Counted from the stretch's first letter, positions 47,852 through 57,685 are shown. The stretch is 64,000 nucleotides of DNA from Shewanella electrodiphila (GCF_023283985.1 NZ_JAKIKU010000006.1:1-64000), one strand, 5' to 3'. Translations and numbers: made by a program. Notes: generated by a model from the sequence alone, not told the origin.

Positions 47852-47968
47852 CTTCACGCTATTTTCTCTGCGTCCTCAATTCAAATTGAGCCTTGAAGAT
47901 TTTTTATTATCACGAATGGAGTTAAATCGAAGAGATAAAAATTTCGGTGTAAGCGCGGCAGTGACCGT

Positions 47969-47988
47969 CCATGACAAGGACGTCATGG
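47969..47988. repeat. Palindrome CCATGAC-AAGGAC-GTCATGG
   Basis: This is a perfect 7-bp inverted repeat. A second perfect palindrome, GCCTGC-G-GCAGGC, lies about 60 bp further on (near 48044). Both lie within the block that follows repeat copy 1. Confidence 0.75.
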
Positions 47989-48164
47989 CCGAGTTTTAGG
48001 GACGAACTTGCAGCGTGTCGCAGTCGTGCTTGCACAAAGGCCTGCGGCAGGCAATTGGTTAACTTAAAGCTATGGTGATCCATAACCTAACCAATACAAC
48101 TATGGTAACTTGCCTATGCCCTAAAGCTGATAATTGAAAAATTAATTGTGAGTGTCACAGTTAT

Positions 48165-48240
48165 TTTTATAAGCAGATAGAACAACATCAAATCTTGTTT
48201 AAACGCTACTTTAGGAAAGTAAAAATGGGGGTGTAGGGTT
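48165..48240 (+). pseudogene. Duplicated 3' end of the tgpA gene
   Basis: Starting at about 48170 the sequence repeats the end of tgpA (46978-47034) almost base for base: AAGCAGATAGAACAACATCA, then the stretch encoding ILFKRYF and RKVKM. It reads KQIEQHQILFKRYFRKVKM and then diverges to GV-stop, where tgpA has SL-stop. Only 2-4 differences occur over about 57 bp. There is no upstream gene body, so this is a copied fragment and not an open gene. Confidence 0.9.
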
Positions 48241-48289
48241 AGTTATTTAATCATATTTCAATAGCTTAATCCTATAAAACTAGTTTAAA

Positions 48290-48420
48290 GTCGTGGCGCT
48301 TCGCCCACACCAGACGAAAGGGAAACAACAGCATTTCCCTTCTCGACATCCCTTGCCGCCCCTACGAAATAGCTCTGGAAAGCGAGCAAGCCTCATGCTT
48401 ATTCAATGGGGACATGTTTG
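48290..48420 (+). repeat. Intergenic repeat family, copy 2
   Basis: This copy starts GTCGTGGCGCTTCGCCCACA, like copy 1, and holds the hairpin GGGAAA-C-AACAGC-A-TTTCCC (48320-48339). It continues CTTCTCGACATCCC and GCCGCCCCTACGAAATAGC. It lies about 55 bp after the duplicated tgpA fragment. Stem bases differ from copy 1 but pair. Confidence 0.8.
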
Positions 48421-48689
48421 ACCGGCAGGTTCATTTGTTTAGTTAAAGCCTAAATAGAGTTTTTTAAAACTGTGAATGTTCAATTTGAATAGAGGTAAGC
48501 AAGAAAATTGCGTGAGTCTAGCCATGGCCTTTCTCGCACATCCATGTGCTTCAAGGCATTTAGTGCATCCTGCACTTAAGATTCCAGCTTGCTTTCGAGG
48601 AAAAGGGACGCCCCATTGAAAGCGTTAGTTATTTTTGAAGCTTACCGAAACAGCCTACAGACAAAGTTTAACGCTATGAATAACTCCAT

Positions 48690-48785
48690 TGGAAGTTTCG
48701 CTTTTTAAACTAAATTGGAGTGGGTGTTCCAAGAGGGAATTGCTGTTACTTACTTTCGTCGGATTTGGGTGGAAAACCCACGATG
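48690..48785 (-). repeat. Intergenic repeat family, copy 3 (inverted, degenerate)
   Basis: On the minus strand it reads CCGACGAAAGTAAGTAACAG, then CAATTCCCTCTTGGAACACC. The AACAGC loop and the CTCTTGGAACACCC tail match copy 1, but the stem itself no longer pairs. Further on, AAAAAGCGAA and CAATGGAG align loosely with the same part of copies 1 and 2. Confidence 0.65.
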
Positions 48786-49158
48786 TTAATCCAAGCAGAG
48801 TTTGGAAATAAACTAAGCCTCCAACATCAATACTCATTGACCATTTTTTGATACTCGTTTATTCAACGTCACTCTGATAGAGTACTTATAAATCATTATG
48901 TTACTTCAGTTTTCAAAAGATTTATAAAACATGTGTGTTTTGCTAAAGATATTCACGCTATACAAAGTTACACATAGCAAGAGTAGATAGAAACCTGAAG
49001 GCGATGAAACAACAAGGTGCCGAAAATATTGTAATAATATATCCATCACCAAAAGTGTCAGCTTCAAAGTTTGTCTAAGGTGAACAAGTAGCTGCTGCCG
49101 TACAACCTTTCCACTGCGTTAAGTTTTAATCCCAATTTGACTTAAAGTGAGGCCATTA

Positions 49159-49764
49159 ATGAAACCAAAAGATATCGGCAAAGCCTATGATCAAATTACT
49201 CATCTTTGGGCTAATGAAACGTTTAATATGGCTAATGGTATTGAACAGCACAAGAAAGCCATCAGCTTTATTCAAAAGCGAGGAAACGCTTTAGACATTG
49301 GCTGCGGTTGTACTGGGCGTTTTACTGAGTTGCTAAAAAATGAAGGCTTCACAGCTTCTGGGTTAGATGTTTCAACTGAAATGCTTAATATTGCGCGTGA
49401 AAAACAACCTGATATAGACTTTATGCAGGCTGATATTTGTGAGTGTGAGTTACCAGAGAAGTACGATTTTATCACTGCATGGGACAGCATTTGGCATATC
49501 CCATTAACTGAACAACGTAACGTACTCACTAAAATAGTAAAGATGCTCAATATTGGTGGTGTATTTATATTTTCGTTTGGTGGTGTAGAAAAAGAAGGTT
49601 GTCATACTGATAACAATATGGGGCCTACAGTCTATTATTCGTCTCTTGGTACTAATGGTTTTTTATCATTATTGATTGAACTTGGTTGCACGATTAAACA
49701 TGTAGAGTTTGACCAATACCCTGAAGTTCATACGTATCTTATTGTAGAAAAAACCGAACTATAA
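49159..49764 (+). CDS. Class I SAM-dependent methyltransferase
   Basis: The ATG at 49159 has GAGG 6 nt upstream and gives 201 residues. The Rossmann SAM-binding core shows motif I (ALDIGCGCTGRFTELL), the acidic loop (ASGLDVSTEML) and the motif-IV area (FMQADICECELPEKYDFITAWDSIWHIPL). The substrate cannot be told. It stands alone between the repeat region and recC, so it could be an accessory gene, but its composition is not obviously foreign. Confidence 0.8.
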   Translation: MKPKDIGKAYDQITHLWANETFNMANGIEQHKKAISFIQKRGNALDIGCGCTGRFTELLKNEGFTASGLDVSTEMLNIAREKQPDIDFMQADICECELPEKYDFITAWDSIWHIPLTEQRNVLTKIVKMLNIGGVFIFSFGGVEKEGCHTDNNMGPTVYYSSLGTNGFLSLLIELGCTIKHVEFDQYPEVHTYLIVEKTEL

Positions 49765-49827
49765 GCTATAGCAGCATAGTTAGTAGTGAGGGAGAAGTTA
49801 ACTTTATTTTGTTCTCATATGGATGAC

Positions 49828-49881
49828 CCATGTTCTAATGAACCACGCTCTAATGAATCATGACCTAATGAATCATGCCCA
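49828..49881. repeat. 15-bp tandem repeat, three units plus a partial
   Basis: Units CCATGTTCTAATGAA, CCACGCTCTAATGAA and TCATGACCTAATGAA follow one another (49828-49872), then a partial TCATGCCCA. The 15-bp period equals five codons, but no ORF spans it. It lies in the 299-bp gap between the methyltransferase gene and recC, which otherwise holds nothing I recognise. Confidence 0.9.
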
Positions 49882-50063
49882 ATATAGACACCTGAAAGTC
49901 ACTTTCATATGGTGAACACAGCTTATTATTCCGATTAACATGAATCACCACACAACAATATTTGCTTGCTATTTTAGCGTTTAAACTCACTATCTAATAA
50001 AAGCCTTTCAAACCTAATAACAACCTCTTAGAATGGTTTTTATCATCAGTTGCCGAGTCAGTA

Positions 50064-53000
50064 ATGCTTAGATTAATTCAATCGAATCAGATGGAAGTTT
50101 TGTCTGAACAGCTTTCCAAGATGTTAGCCATTCCTCTTGATAATGCTAACTTACTGGCCAACGAACATGTGTTAGTTCAAAGCCCGGGGATGTCGACTTG
50201 GCTGCGTTTAGAAGTGGCAAAATACAATGGTATCGCTGCTGCTCTTTCGTTCCCTTTACCGTCCAGTTTTACTTGGCAGTTATGCCATGAACTCTTACCT
50301 AACGTCCCTAAAGACAATGCTTTTACCAAAGCGGCAATGACGTGGAAGTTAATGGATTTATTGCCAAGATTATTAACTGATGAAGATTTTGCACCACTAC
50401 AAGCTTACCTAACACCCGAAGTCACAAACACAGCTTCAAATGTAAGTGATATTAAAAGTGCTGATTTAAGCTCTAACACAAATGAATCCATCCCTAGCAG
50501 CAACAGTTTGACTAGACTTGCTAATCAACATCAACGGCATTTTGATGCGATGAAGCTGTATCAACTTTGTGGCCGCATTGCCGATATTTTTGACCAATAC
50601 TTAGTTTATCGTCCGAGCTGGATTTTAGGTTGGGAAAGTAACGAGCAGCCAATCAAGCTTGAACAAAATCAGCTATGGCAGCCCAAATTGTGGCGTGCGC
50701 TAATCGAATATAACCAAGTTGAAATTAACGGCAGTCATTATCACCGCGCCAACTTGCATCAAGAATTAATTAATGCGCTCAAACAGCCGCACACCGTTAT
50801 CAGTTCTTTGCCTGAACGCTTATTCGTTTTTGGCATATCATCAATGCCGCCGCAAACTCTTGAGGTGCTTTATCACCTTGCTGAGCGCATTGAAGTCATT
50901 ATGTTTTCCCTTAGCCCCTGTCAGCATTACTGGGGCGATATTGTTGACCCTAAAGCTCGAGCACGAATGGCGCTGCAATATGCCGATAAAAAGCAACTCG
51001 GTGAGTCATGGGAAGATAAGCTCGAAGTCGGTAACCCGATTTTAGCCAATAACGGTAAAATGGGCCGCGAGCTGTTAGATTTAATGCTCGAGTTACCCGC
51101 TGAACATACTGACTTTAGTTACGATTGCTACATCGAACCTGAACAATCCGCCGATGAGCTAAACCTGTTGCAAGGATTACAATTTGATATCTTGCAAATG
51201 GAAACGTTAGGTCAACCATTAGGGCCTGATGCGCACTTTTATCAAAATACTCAAGCAAGAAGAAGCTTACTGCCAACGGATGATTCAATCACTTTACGCA
51301 GCTGTCATAGTCCGCTGCGCGAAATTGAAACCTTACACGATCACTTATTAGCATTGCTGTCCAATGAACAGCAATCAGCGGGCCTGCTACCTAAAGATAT
51401 CGTAGTAATGATGCCTGATGTTGCCGCTTATGCACCGTATATTGATGCGGTATTTGGCACCAGTAACAGCCAATCACACCAGCAGCAAGGTAATTATTAT
51501 ATCCCTTACGCCATTGCTGATAGAGGCGCTGCGCAAGAGTCGCCACTCATCAACAGTTTCTTAAATTTATTGGATATAAATCAAAGCCGTTTTGGTTTAA
51601 CCGATATTTTAAGCATTCTTGAAGTCCCTGCTATTTTACGCAAATTCCAGTTAGATGATGATGGCCTTCAGCTTATTAGGCGCTGGTTAGATGATGCCAA
51701 TGTTCGTTGGGGGCGAGATGAACACACCCGATTGCAACAAGGTGTGCCTGGGTTTAAGCAAAACTCATGGGCATTTGGGATCAGTCGCCTTATTCAAGGA
51801 TATGCTTTTAATGATGAATCTTCGATTTATCATGACACCCTGCTCGTCAAAGGCGTTGAAGGACAATCGGCGCAAACATTAGGTCACTTGCTCAACTTTT
51901 TAGAGTTCATTGATGACTATCAGCAGCAACTTGCCAGCACTTGCCCAACGCTTGAGCGCATCGAACAGTTATATCAATTATTAGAGGTATTTTTTGAAGC
52001 TGACGATGATGAGCGTGAACAAGTACAAACCATCCGTGAAGCGTTAACAGCGTTAAAAGAAGAACTTGAAGGTGCGGGTCATCAAGGCGAACTCGACATT
52101 GAAGTGCTTAAGCAATGGTTTAATCAACGCTTAAATGAATCCCGCGTGGGGCAGCGCTACCTTGCAGGTAGTGTTAACTTTTGTACTCTGATGCCAATGC
52201 GCTCTATTCCCTTTAAAGTCGTTTGCTTACTGGGGATGAATGATGGCGTTTACCCACGAGTTCAACACCCTGTAGGGTTTGATTTAATGGCCCACAATGG
52301 TGCCATTAAAGGCGACCGTTCAAGACGTTTAGATGACCGTTACTTATTTTTAGAAGCCCTGCTTTCTGCAAGGCAACAATTATACGTCAGCTATATCGGT
52401 CATTCTGAACGTGATAATGCTGAGCGTATTCCGTCGATGTTAGTCTCTGAGCTGATTGAGTATTATCAACTGTGTTATTTTGCCGACTATTGCTTTAATA
52501 GCTGTAATATAAGCAATAGCGATTTAAACAATAGCCATTTAAACAAAAACACAACACGCGAAAACATATCCAATGAAGCTGCAGATCAAGCCATTATTGA
52601 TCATTTAATTATCCAGCAACCGCTGCAACCATTCGATGTGAAACTATTTCAGCCCGAGGTGTCTCACTCACCGTCGCAGCAACAATCTATTTTACAACAG
52701 AGCTTTAGCCACCAATGGTGTCCGCCTAAGTTTAATGACCCGCTAACAGCACAATGGCAGTCCACATTTATTAACGCATCGCAGCCTATTGCTATAGATT
52801 TACAATCAGAGTTAACTGATGCAGCAAAAGATCATCAACATACTCTTGAGTTATCTGCATTACTGCGATTCTTTAGAAGCCCTGCGCAATTCTTTTTAAA
52901 CCGAAGCCTAAAAGTGGATTTTAATCTGCGTATTCAAGCTGATGATAATGATGAACCTTTTGGCTTAGATTCACTTGAGCGTTATAAACTGCAATCAGCC

Positions 53001-53852
53001 TTATTAGATAGCGCTATTTCAAACCAACTTGAGCATGCTGATATGGAGTTTGTTGCCAAACTAAAAGTCAGCGGCTCACTCCCCATGAAGCCATTTGATG
53101 ATTTACTCCTCAACCAATATCAAAAAGATATTGCTCCTCTTATTGGCAGAGTATTGTATTTAACTGGAGAAGCGCAAAAGACTTCCGAACTAGATGTTGA
53201 TCTTAGGTTTGATGACATCTGTTTCAGTAGCAGTAATTTTAACAACAGTACTCTTAACAGCAGCATTACTCGACAAACCATTGCAGTCAATTTGGTTGGT
53301 CGAATTGATGACATTTACGCGAAAGGCCAAGTCAATTATCGCCCAGGTACAGCCCATGGCCGAGACTTTTTACGCGTCTATTTACGCCATTTATGCTTAA
53401 ACGCATCAGGAGTAGAGAAAAACAGTTACCTGCTGGATATCGGTCATTTTCATGCTTTCACAGCGATAAAACCAGAGGCAGCGCAGCAATTACTGCAACA
53501 ATTTGTTCAGGGCTATTTTAATGGCCAAGCGCAGCCATTGTGCTTTATGCCGCGCACCGCACTCGCCTATGTTGAAGCTGAAGGTTCACATTCAGAAAAA
53601 CTCCATGAAGCGCAAAGCCAGTGGCTTGACGAGCAGACAGAGTTTGGTGAAGGAAACGATCCGCATAACAAACGCTTATTTAATTTCCCGAATGACTTTA
53701 CGGAACAAGGATTTGGTGACACAGCCATGCAATTACTTAAGCCAATGCTGAGCGTATATCACAAAGGCACCTTGGCTGATTTAGACGAGTACATCAATGA
53801 AACAACATCGGTGAATAATATCGATGCTATCAGTACAGAGGGGCAAGCATAA
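50064..53852 (+). CDS. recC: Exodeoxyribonuclease V gamma subunit RecC
   Basis: RecC is the chi-recognising subunit of RecBCD. The 1262-residue product is longer than E. coli RecC (1122). The helicase-like N-terminal fold has SNQMEVLSEQLSKML and LVQSPGMSTWLRLEVAKYNG, a typical RecC start, then LPERLFVFGISSMPPQTLEVL and VNFCTLMPMRSIPFKVVCLLG. The extra length is partly in low-complexity Ser/Asn-rich linkers (about residues 122-150 and 812-835). It precedes recB by a TAATG overlap. No ptrA lies between recC and recB. Confidence 0.94.
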   Translation: MLRLIQSNQMEVLSEQLSKMLAIPLDNANLLANEHVLVQSPGMSTWLRLEVAKYNGIAAALSFPLPSSFTWQLCHELLPNVPKDNAFTKAAMTWKLMDLLPRLLTDEDFAPLQAYLTPEVTNTASNVSDIKSADLSSNTNESIPSSNSLTRLANQHQRHFDAMKLYQLCGRIADIFDQYLVYRPSWILGWESNEQPIKLEQNQLWQPKLWRALIEYNQVEINGSHYHRANLHQELINALKQPHTVISSLPERLFVFGISSMPPQTLEVLYHLAERIEVIMFSLSPCQHYWGDIVDPKARARMALQYADKKQLGESWEDKLEVGNPILANNGKMGRELLDLMLELPAEHTDFSYDCYIEPEQSADELNLLQGLQFDILQMETLGQPLGPDAHFYQNTQARRSLLPTDDSITLRSCHSPLREIETLHDHLLALLSNEQQSAGLLPKDIVVMMPDVAAYAPYIDAVFGTSNSQSHQQQGNYYIPYAIADRGAAQESPLINSFLNLLDINQSRFGLTDILSILEVPAILRKFQLDDDGLQLIRRWLDDANVRWGRDEHTRLQQGVPGFKQNSWAFGISRLIQGYAFNDESSIYHDTLLVKGVEGQSAQTLGHLLNFLEFIDDYQQQLASTCPTLERIEQLYQLLEVFFEADDDEREQVQTIREALTALKEELEGAGHQGELDIEVLKQWFNQRLNESRVGQRYLAGSVNFCTLMPMRSIPFKVVCLLGMNDGVYPRVQHPVGFDLMAHNGAIKGDRSRRLDDRYLFLEALLSARQQLYVSYIGHSERDNAERIPSMLVSELIEYYQLCYFADYCFNSCNISNSDLNNSHLNKNTTRENISNEAADQAIIDHLIIQQPLQPFDVKLFQPEVSHSPSQQQSILQQSFSHQWCPPKFNDPLTAQWQSTFINASQPIAIDLQSELTDAAKDHQHTLELSALLRFFRSPAQFFLNRSLKVDFNLRIQADDNDEPFGLDSLERYKLQSALLDSAISNQLEHADMEFVAKLKVSGSLPMKPFDDLLLNQYQKDIAPLIGRVLYLTGEAQKTSELDVDLRFDDICFSSSNFNNSTLNSSITRQTIAVNLVGRIDDIYAKGQVNYRPGTAHGRDFLRVYLRHLCLNASGVEKNSYLLDIGHFHAFTAIKPEAAQQLLQQFVQGYFNGQAQPLCFMPRTALAYVEAEGSHSEKLHEAQSQWLDEQTEFGEGNDPHNKRLFNFPNDFTEQGFGDTAMQLLKPMLSVYHKGTLADLDEYINETTSVNNIDAISTEGQA

Positions 53853-56800
53853 TGACCAAGGTCACTACACTCAACCCCCTCACCTTACCATTCACTGGCA
53901 GCAGCTTAATTGAAGCCAGTGCCGGTACAGGTAAAACCTATACCATTTCGGGTTTATATTTACGTCTATTACTGGGTGGTAAAGACGGAGAAATCGAAAG
54001 AGCGCCATTAACCTGCGAGCAAATCTTAGTGGTGACCTTTACCAATGCCGCCACAGAAGAGCTGCGCGATAGGATAAGAAAACGTATCCAGGTTGCGTTT
54101 AAGTGTTTTATTGGGCTTGATACTGATGATGAATTTGTCTCTCAGCTTTACCAGCAAATACCAGAGTCAGAACGCTCAATAGCCCTAAGACGATTAGATT
54201 TAGCATTAAAATCATTAGATGAAGCCGCTATTTTCACCATTCATGGTTTTTGTCAGCGGATATTATCTGACATGGCATTCGAGTCATCATTGCTATTTGA
54301 ATCAGAATTTACTCTCGATGACAGCGAGTTTTTACACCATGCAGTAAGAGATTTTTGGCGTGAAACCTGTTATCCATTGCCAGCGGTCTTAGCCCAAGTC
54401 ATCGCCAATGAGTTTGGTAGCCCTGATGAGTTAGCTAAACAATTAAGGCAGCTATTAGGCGCAACTCAGGCTAAAACACCGTTTATTGCTAAAGACTTTA
54501 ATCAACTGACTGACGAACTCACCCAAAGCTTGTCACGCTTTAAAATGCGCTGGGCAGCAGACAGTGAAGCAGAATTAACGCTGCTGCACAGTTTGCCGCT
54601 AAATGGCGCCCGCTTTGGCAAAAAAGCTGATGAATACCCGAAGCTTGCGGCTATGTTTGATAATTTGACGAACTGGGTTAGCTCAGGTACTGGGTTACCG
54701 CCAGTAAAAACACTTGAAATGCTGGCGTTATCAGGGTTAAAACTGAATAAAGGTGGCACAGTTCCTACGCCACAAGAAGCGCCTCTATTGGATCACATTG
54801 AGCGCTTATTTGATCTCATTAGCCAAATAAAACCGGCATTCTTGGTGCGCGCAAAAGACGGGATTAAACTGCGATTCGCGCTGCAAAAAGCTCAACGTAA
54901 TTTAATGACCCCAGATGACTTGCTGATCACTTTAGCAGGCGCGCTAAACTCAACTGATACTGATACTGAAACTGATACTGATACTAGCCAATCACAAGAG
55001 CAGTTAATTTCAAAACAGCTCGCTAATGCGATTGCTGCGCGTTTTCCTGTTGCGTTAATCGATGAATTCCAAGATACCGACCCACTACAGTTCGCTATTT
55101 TCTCGGCAATTTATCAACAACAAGCACAGTGGGATAAACTCAGCTTATTAATGATTGGCGATCCTAAACAAGCAATTTATGCCTTTCGCGGCGCTGATAT
55201 TCACACTTATATTCAGGCCCGAAAACAAACCAAGGCGCACTATAACCTCGAAACAAACTACCGCTCATCGACTGCGTTAGTGAATGGGGTAAACCAATTA
55301 TTTAGCCAACACGATGACCCATTTATCAGTGATGCGATCCCTTATGACGTGGTCAATACGCCTAAAAGCGCTGATAGTAAAATCCTCAATGAAGCCACAG
55401 AAAATAGCGCAGCCTTACGAATAAAGTTACTGGCAGAAGATGACTCTGGCCTCAACAAAGCCACAGGCCGTAAAATACTGGCTGCCGATGCCGCCAGTGA
55501 GATCAAACGTCTATTAACTGAGTCGCAAAATGGCCAGTGCTACATGGCAAGTAAATCAAACACTCAAACGGGTAAGCCACTTATCGCCAAAGACATCGCC
55601 ATTTTGGTTCGTGACCGTAATGAAGCTGCGGTAATGAAACAAGCCTTGAGCGAGCGACAAATTGGCGCAGTATTTTTGAGCCGAGATAGTGTATTTAAAA
55701 CCCAAGAAGCGTTTGAAATTGCGATCATTTTACGAGCCTTAGCCAATCCTAAAGATGAACGTTGTTTACGCTCCGCTATGGCTACAGAACTTATGGGCTA
55801 TAGCGCACAGCAAATCCATCAGTTCAATCAAGATGAAGAGCAGCGCCAAGACTTATTAGATAAATTTGCTCAGTGGCACCAACTGTGGAATCGCCATGGC
55901 ATTATGCCGTCGCTACTATCTCTTGCCAGTGAAACAGAATTGATTAAGCGATTTTTAGCTAAAGGCGATCTCAGTACATCGACGTCAAAACTAACATCAG
56001 CTTCAACAGATGAGACAAGTGCCACCGAGAGCGGAGAGCGCCGGTTAACCGATTTCCGTCATTTATCTGAATTATTGCAGCAAAAAGCCACTGAACTCGA
56101 TGGCAGCAGTGCATTAATTAATTGGTTTGAGCAACAGCTTATTGATGGCCAAGGTAGTGATGAGCAGCAACTTAGGCTTGAAAGCGAACAAAACCTTGTG
56201 CAAATCGTCACGATTCATAAGAGTAAAGGCCTTGAATACCCTGTGTGTTTTGTGCCTTTCATTAGTTTAGCCCGTGACAATCGTCGCAAGCCAACGCCAA
56301 TGCTGTATCACCAAAACGATGAGCTCATATGGGATGTTGAAGCCAGTAAGGAAGGTTGGGAGCAATATAAACAGGAAAATCTTGCTGAAGATTTACGCCT
56401 TTTATATGTGGCACTCACCCGTCCTGTTTATGTGTGTTACCTATATATTGCCAACCATAGCCGTATGCTAAAAGCGGGCATCAGCAGTCAGTTATTTGAA
56501 ACCGCTATCGGTTATTTACTGGGTATTACCACTAAAGAGTGCGATTTTGAGCAGCTTAAATTGGCTGCAACAAAGCTTACTAACGATAAACACGGTCATC
56601 CTGTCGATGCGATTAGCATCAGTGAAATCGATGCGATTGATGATTCAGCATTATTGAGCGTAGAAAACAACGACCAGGAACCACTACCAAAAACCTTAAG
56701 CCGTGATTACCAAACACCATGGCGAGTAGGCAGTTACTCAGGGCTTGTGAAAAATTTAGCCCATGAAAAAGTCGCTCCTGGCGCCGATGACGAAGATTTC

Positions 56801-57685
56801 AGCCAAGAAATTCAAGCGCAATTCGAACCCAGCAGTGATATCAACCCCTTTGATACTGAAGCCGCTGAAAACGCAATTAACCGTTTCACTTTCGAGCGTG
56901 GCGCCAATGCCGGTAGCTTTATGCATTTAGTATTGGAGTTATTTGATTTCACTCAGGCAGATAGCGAATTGCCTGAAGCGTTAGCCAAAGCGATGGACCA
57001 ATATGGTTTTGACAAAGAAGTTTGGACCGAGACTTTAACCCACTGGTACCAACAAATTTTGCACACACCGCTATTAACCGGTTATCAGCAGTGCGACCAG
57101 CAATTACTTAACTCAAGCGGCATACCGTTAACCTTGAGTGAATTAACGGAAAAACAAAAGCTGGTGGAGATGGAGTTTTATCTTCCCATTAGCCAATTAA
57201 AATCTGAGCAATTGAATCAATTACTCAGTCAATACGGCTATGATGCTGGGCTAGAGTTTGATGAATTACAGGGTATGCTGAAGGGATTTATCGATTTAAC
57301 CTTTGAATTTAACGGCCAATTTTATATTGCCGATTATAAGTCTAACCATTTAGGCGATGACTATTCAGATTACAACATGGAAGCCATGGGCAATGCCATT
57401 AGCAGTCACCGTTATAACCTGCAATATATCTTGTATACCCTAGCGCTGCATCGATACTTGTCTCTACGTATGCCACATTACCAATACCAACAACATATTG
57501 GTGGCAGCTTTTACTTGTTCTTGCGTGGTATGAGCCCGCAAACACCACAATCTGGGGTATTTTTCGACAAACCGCCGCAAGCATTAATTGAGCAATTGGA
57601 TATATTATTTAGTCAATCGAATGAGGCATCAGCTGCAGTGAGTCGCACGCCTTTGAATAATACGACAGTGGAGTCAACATCATGA
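53852..57685 (+). CDS. recB: Exodeoxyribonuclease V beta subunit RecB
   Basis: RecB carries the 3'-5' helicase and nuclease of RecBCD. The 1277-residue product shows Walker A EASAGTGKTYT (21-31), TFTNAATEELRDRI, Walker B LIDEFQDTDPLQF, YRSSTALV, and helicase motif V/VI (TIHKSKGLEYP; LLYVALTRP). The C-terminal nuclease core has D1161-Y-K1163 in YIADYKSNHL. It is about 100 residues longer than E. coli RecB. A hexanucleotide-type repeat encodes a DTDTETDTDT run (about 368-378) in a linker before Walker B. It overlaps recC by 1 bp and recD by 4 bp. Confidence 0.95.
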   Translation: MTKVTTLNPLTLPFTGSSLIEASAGTGKTYTISGLYLRLLLGGKDGEIERAPLTCEQILVVTFTNAATEELRDRIRKRIQVAFKCFIGLDTDDEFVSQLYQQIPESERSIALRRLDLALKSLDEAAIFTIHGFCQRILSDMAFESSLLFESEFTLDDSEFLHHAVRDFWRETCYPLPAVLAQVIANEFGSPDELAKQLRQLLGATQAKTPFIAKDFNQLTDELTQSLSRFKMRWAADSEAELTLLHSLPLNGARFGKKADEYPKLAAMFDNLTNWVSSGTGLPPVKTLEMLALSGLKLNKGGTVPTPQEAPLLDHIERLFDLISQIKPAFLVRAKDGIKLRFALQKAQRNLMTPDDLLITLAGALNSTDTDTETDTDTSQSQEQLISKQLANAIAARFPVALIDEFQDTDPLQFAIFSAIYQQQAQWDKLSLLMIGDPKQAIYAFRGADIHTYIQARKQTKAHYNLETNYRSSTALVNGVNQLFSQHDDPFISDAIPYDVVNTPKSADSKILNEATENSAALRIKLLAEDDSGLNKATGRKILAADAASEIKRLLTESQNGQCYMASKSNTQTGKPLIAKDIAILVRDRNEAAVMKQALSERQIGAVFLSRDSVFKTQEAFEIAIILRALANPKDERCLRSAMATELMGYSAQQIHQFNQDEEQRQDLLDKFAQWHQLWNRHGIMPSLLSLASETELIKRFLAKGDLSTSTSKLTSASTDETSATESGERRLTDFRHLSELLQQKATELDGSSALINWFEQQLIDGQGSDEQQLRLESEQNLVQIVTIHKSKGLEYPVCFVPFISLARDNRRKPTPMLYHQNDELIWDVEASKEGWEQYKQENLAEDLRLLYVALTRPVYVCYLYIANHSRMLKAGISSQLFETAIGYLLGITTKECDFEQLKLAATKLTNDKHGHPVDAISISEIDAIDDSALLSVENNDQEPLPKTLSRDYQTPWRVGSYSGLVKNLAHEKVAPGADDEDFSQEIQAQFEPSSDINPFDTEAAENAINRFTFERGANAGSFMHLVLELFDFTQADSELPEALAKAMDQYGFDKEVWTETLTHWYQQILHTPLLTGYQQCDQQLLNSSGIPLTLSELTEKQKLVEMEFYLPISQLKSEQLNQLLSQYGYDAGLEFDELQGMLKGFIDLTFEFNGQFYIADYKSNHLGDDYSDYNMEAMGNAISSHRYNLQYILYTLALHRYLSLRMPHYQYQQHIGGSFYLFLRGMSPQTPQSGVFFDKPPQALIEQLDILFSQSNEASAAVSRTPLNNTTVESTS
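54953..54985 (+). repeat. In-frame short repeat in recB (ACTGAT units)
   Basis: ACTGAT units with one variant ACTGAA, ending in a partial ACT, encode alternating Thr-Asp. Because the unit is 6 bp, length changes keep the reading frame and alter only a linker. Confidence 0.9.

Larger units (their letters stand above)
47589..49158. other. Repeat-rich gene-poor region of 1.57 kb
   Basis: No convincing gene is present. It holds three copies of one repeat family (listed separately), several other perfect palindromes, a copied fragment of the tgpA 3' end and, near 48960-49130, a stretch that reads like a decayed coding sequence. That stretch gives ARVDRNLKAMKQQGAENIV, interrupted by a TAA after SASKFV and then continuing in the same frame as GEQVAAAVQPF. 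Two 60-codon frames (47624-47818, 48655-48837) lie on the repeats and are probably not genes. Confidence 0.6.

Noticed and set aside
47629..48420. Integron attC sites
   Set aside because: The hairpin pairs look attC-like at first, but the required RYYYAAC/GTTRRRY core boxes at the ends are absent and there is no integrase or cassette-like gene.
48655..48837. 60-codon minus-strand frame over repeat copy 3
   Set aside because: It runs through the degenerate repeat and has no family resemblance.
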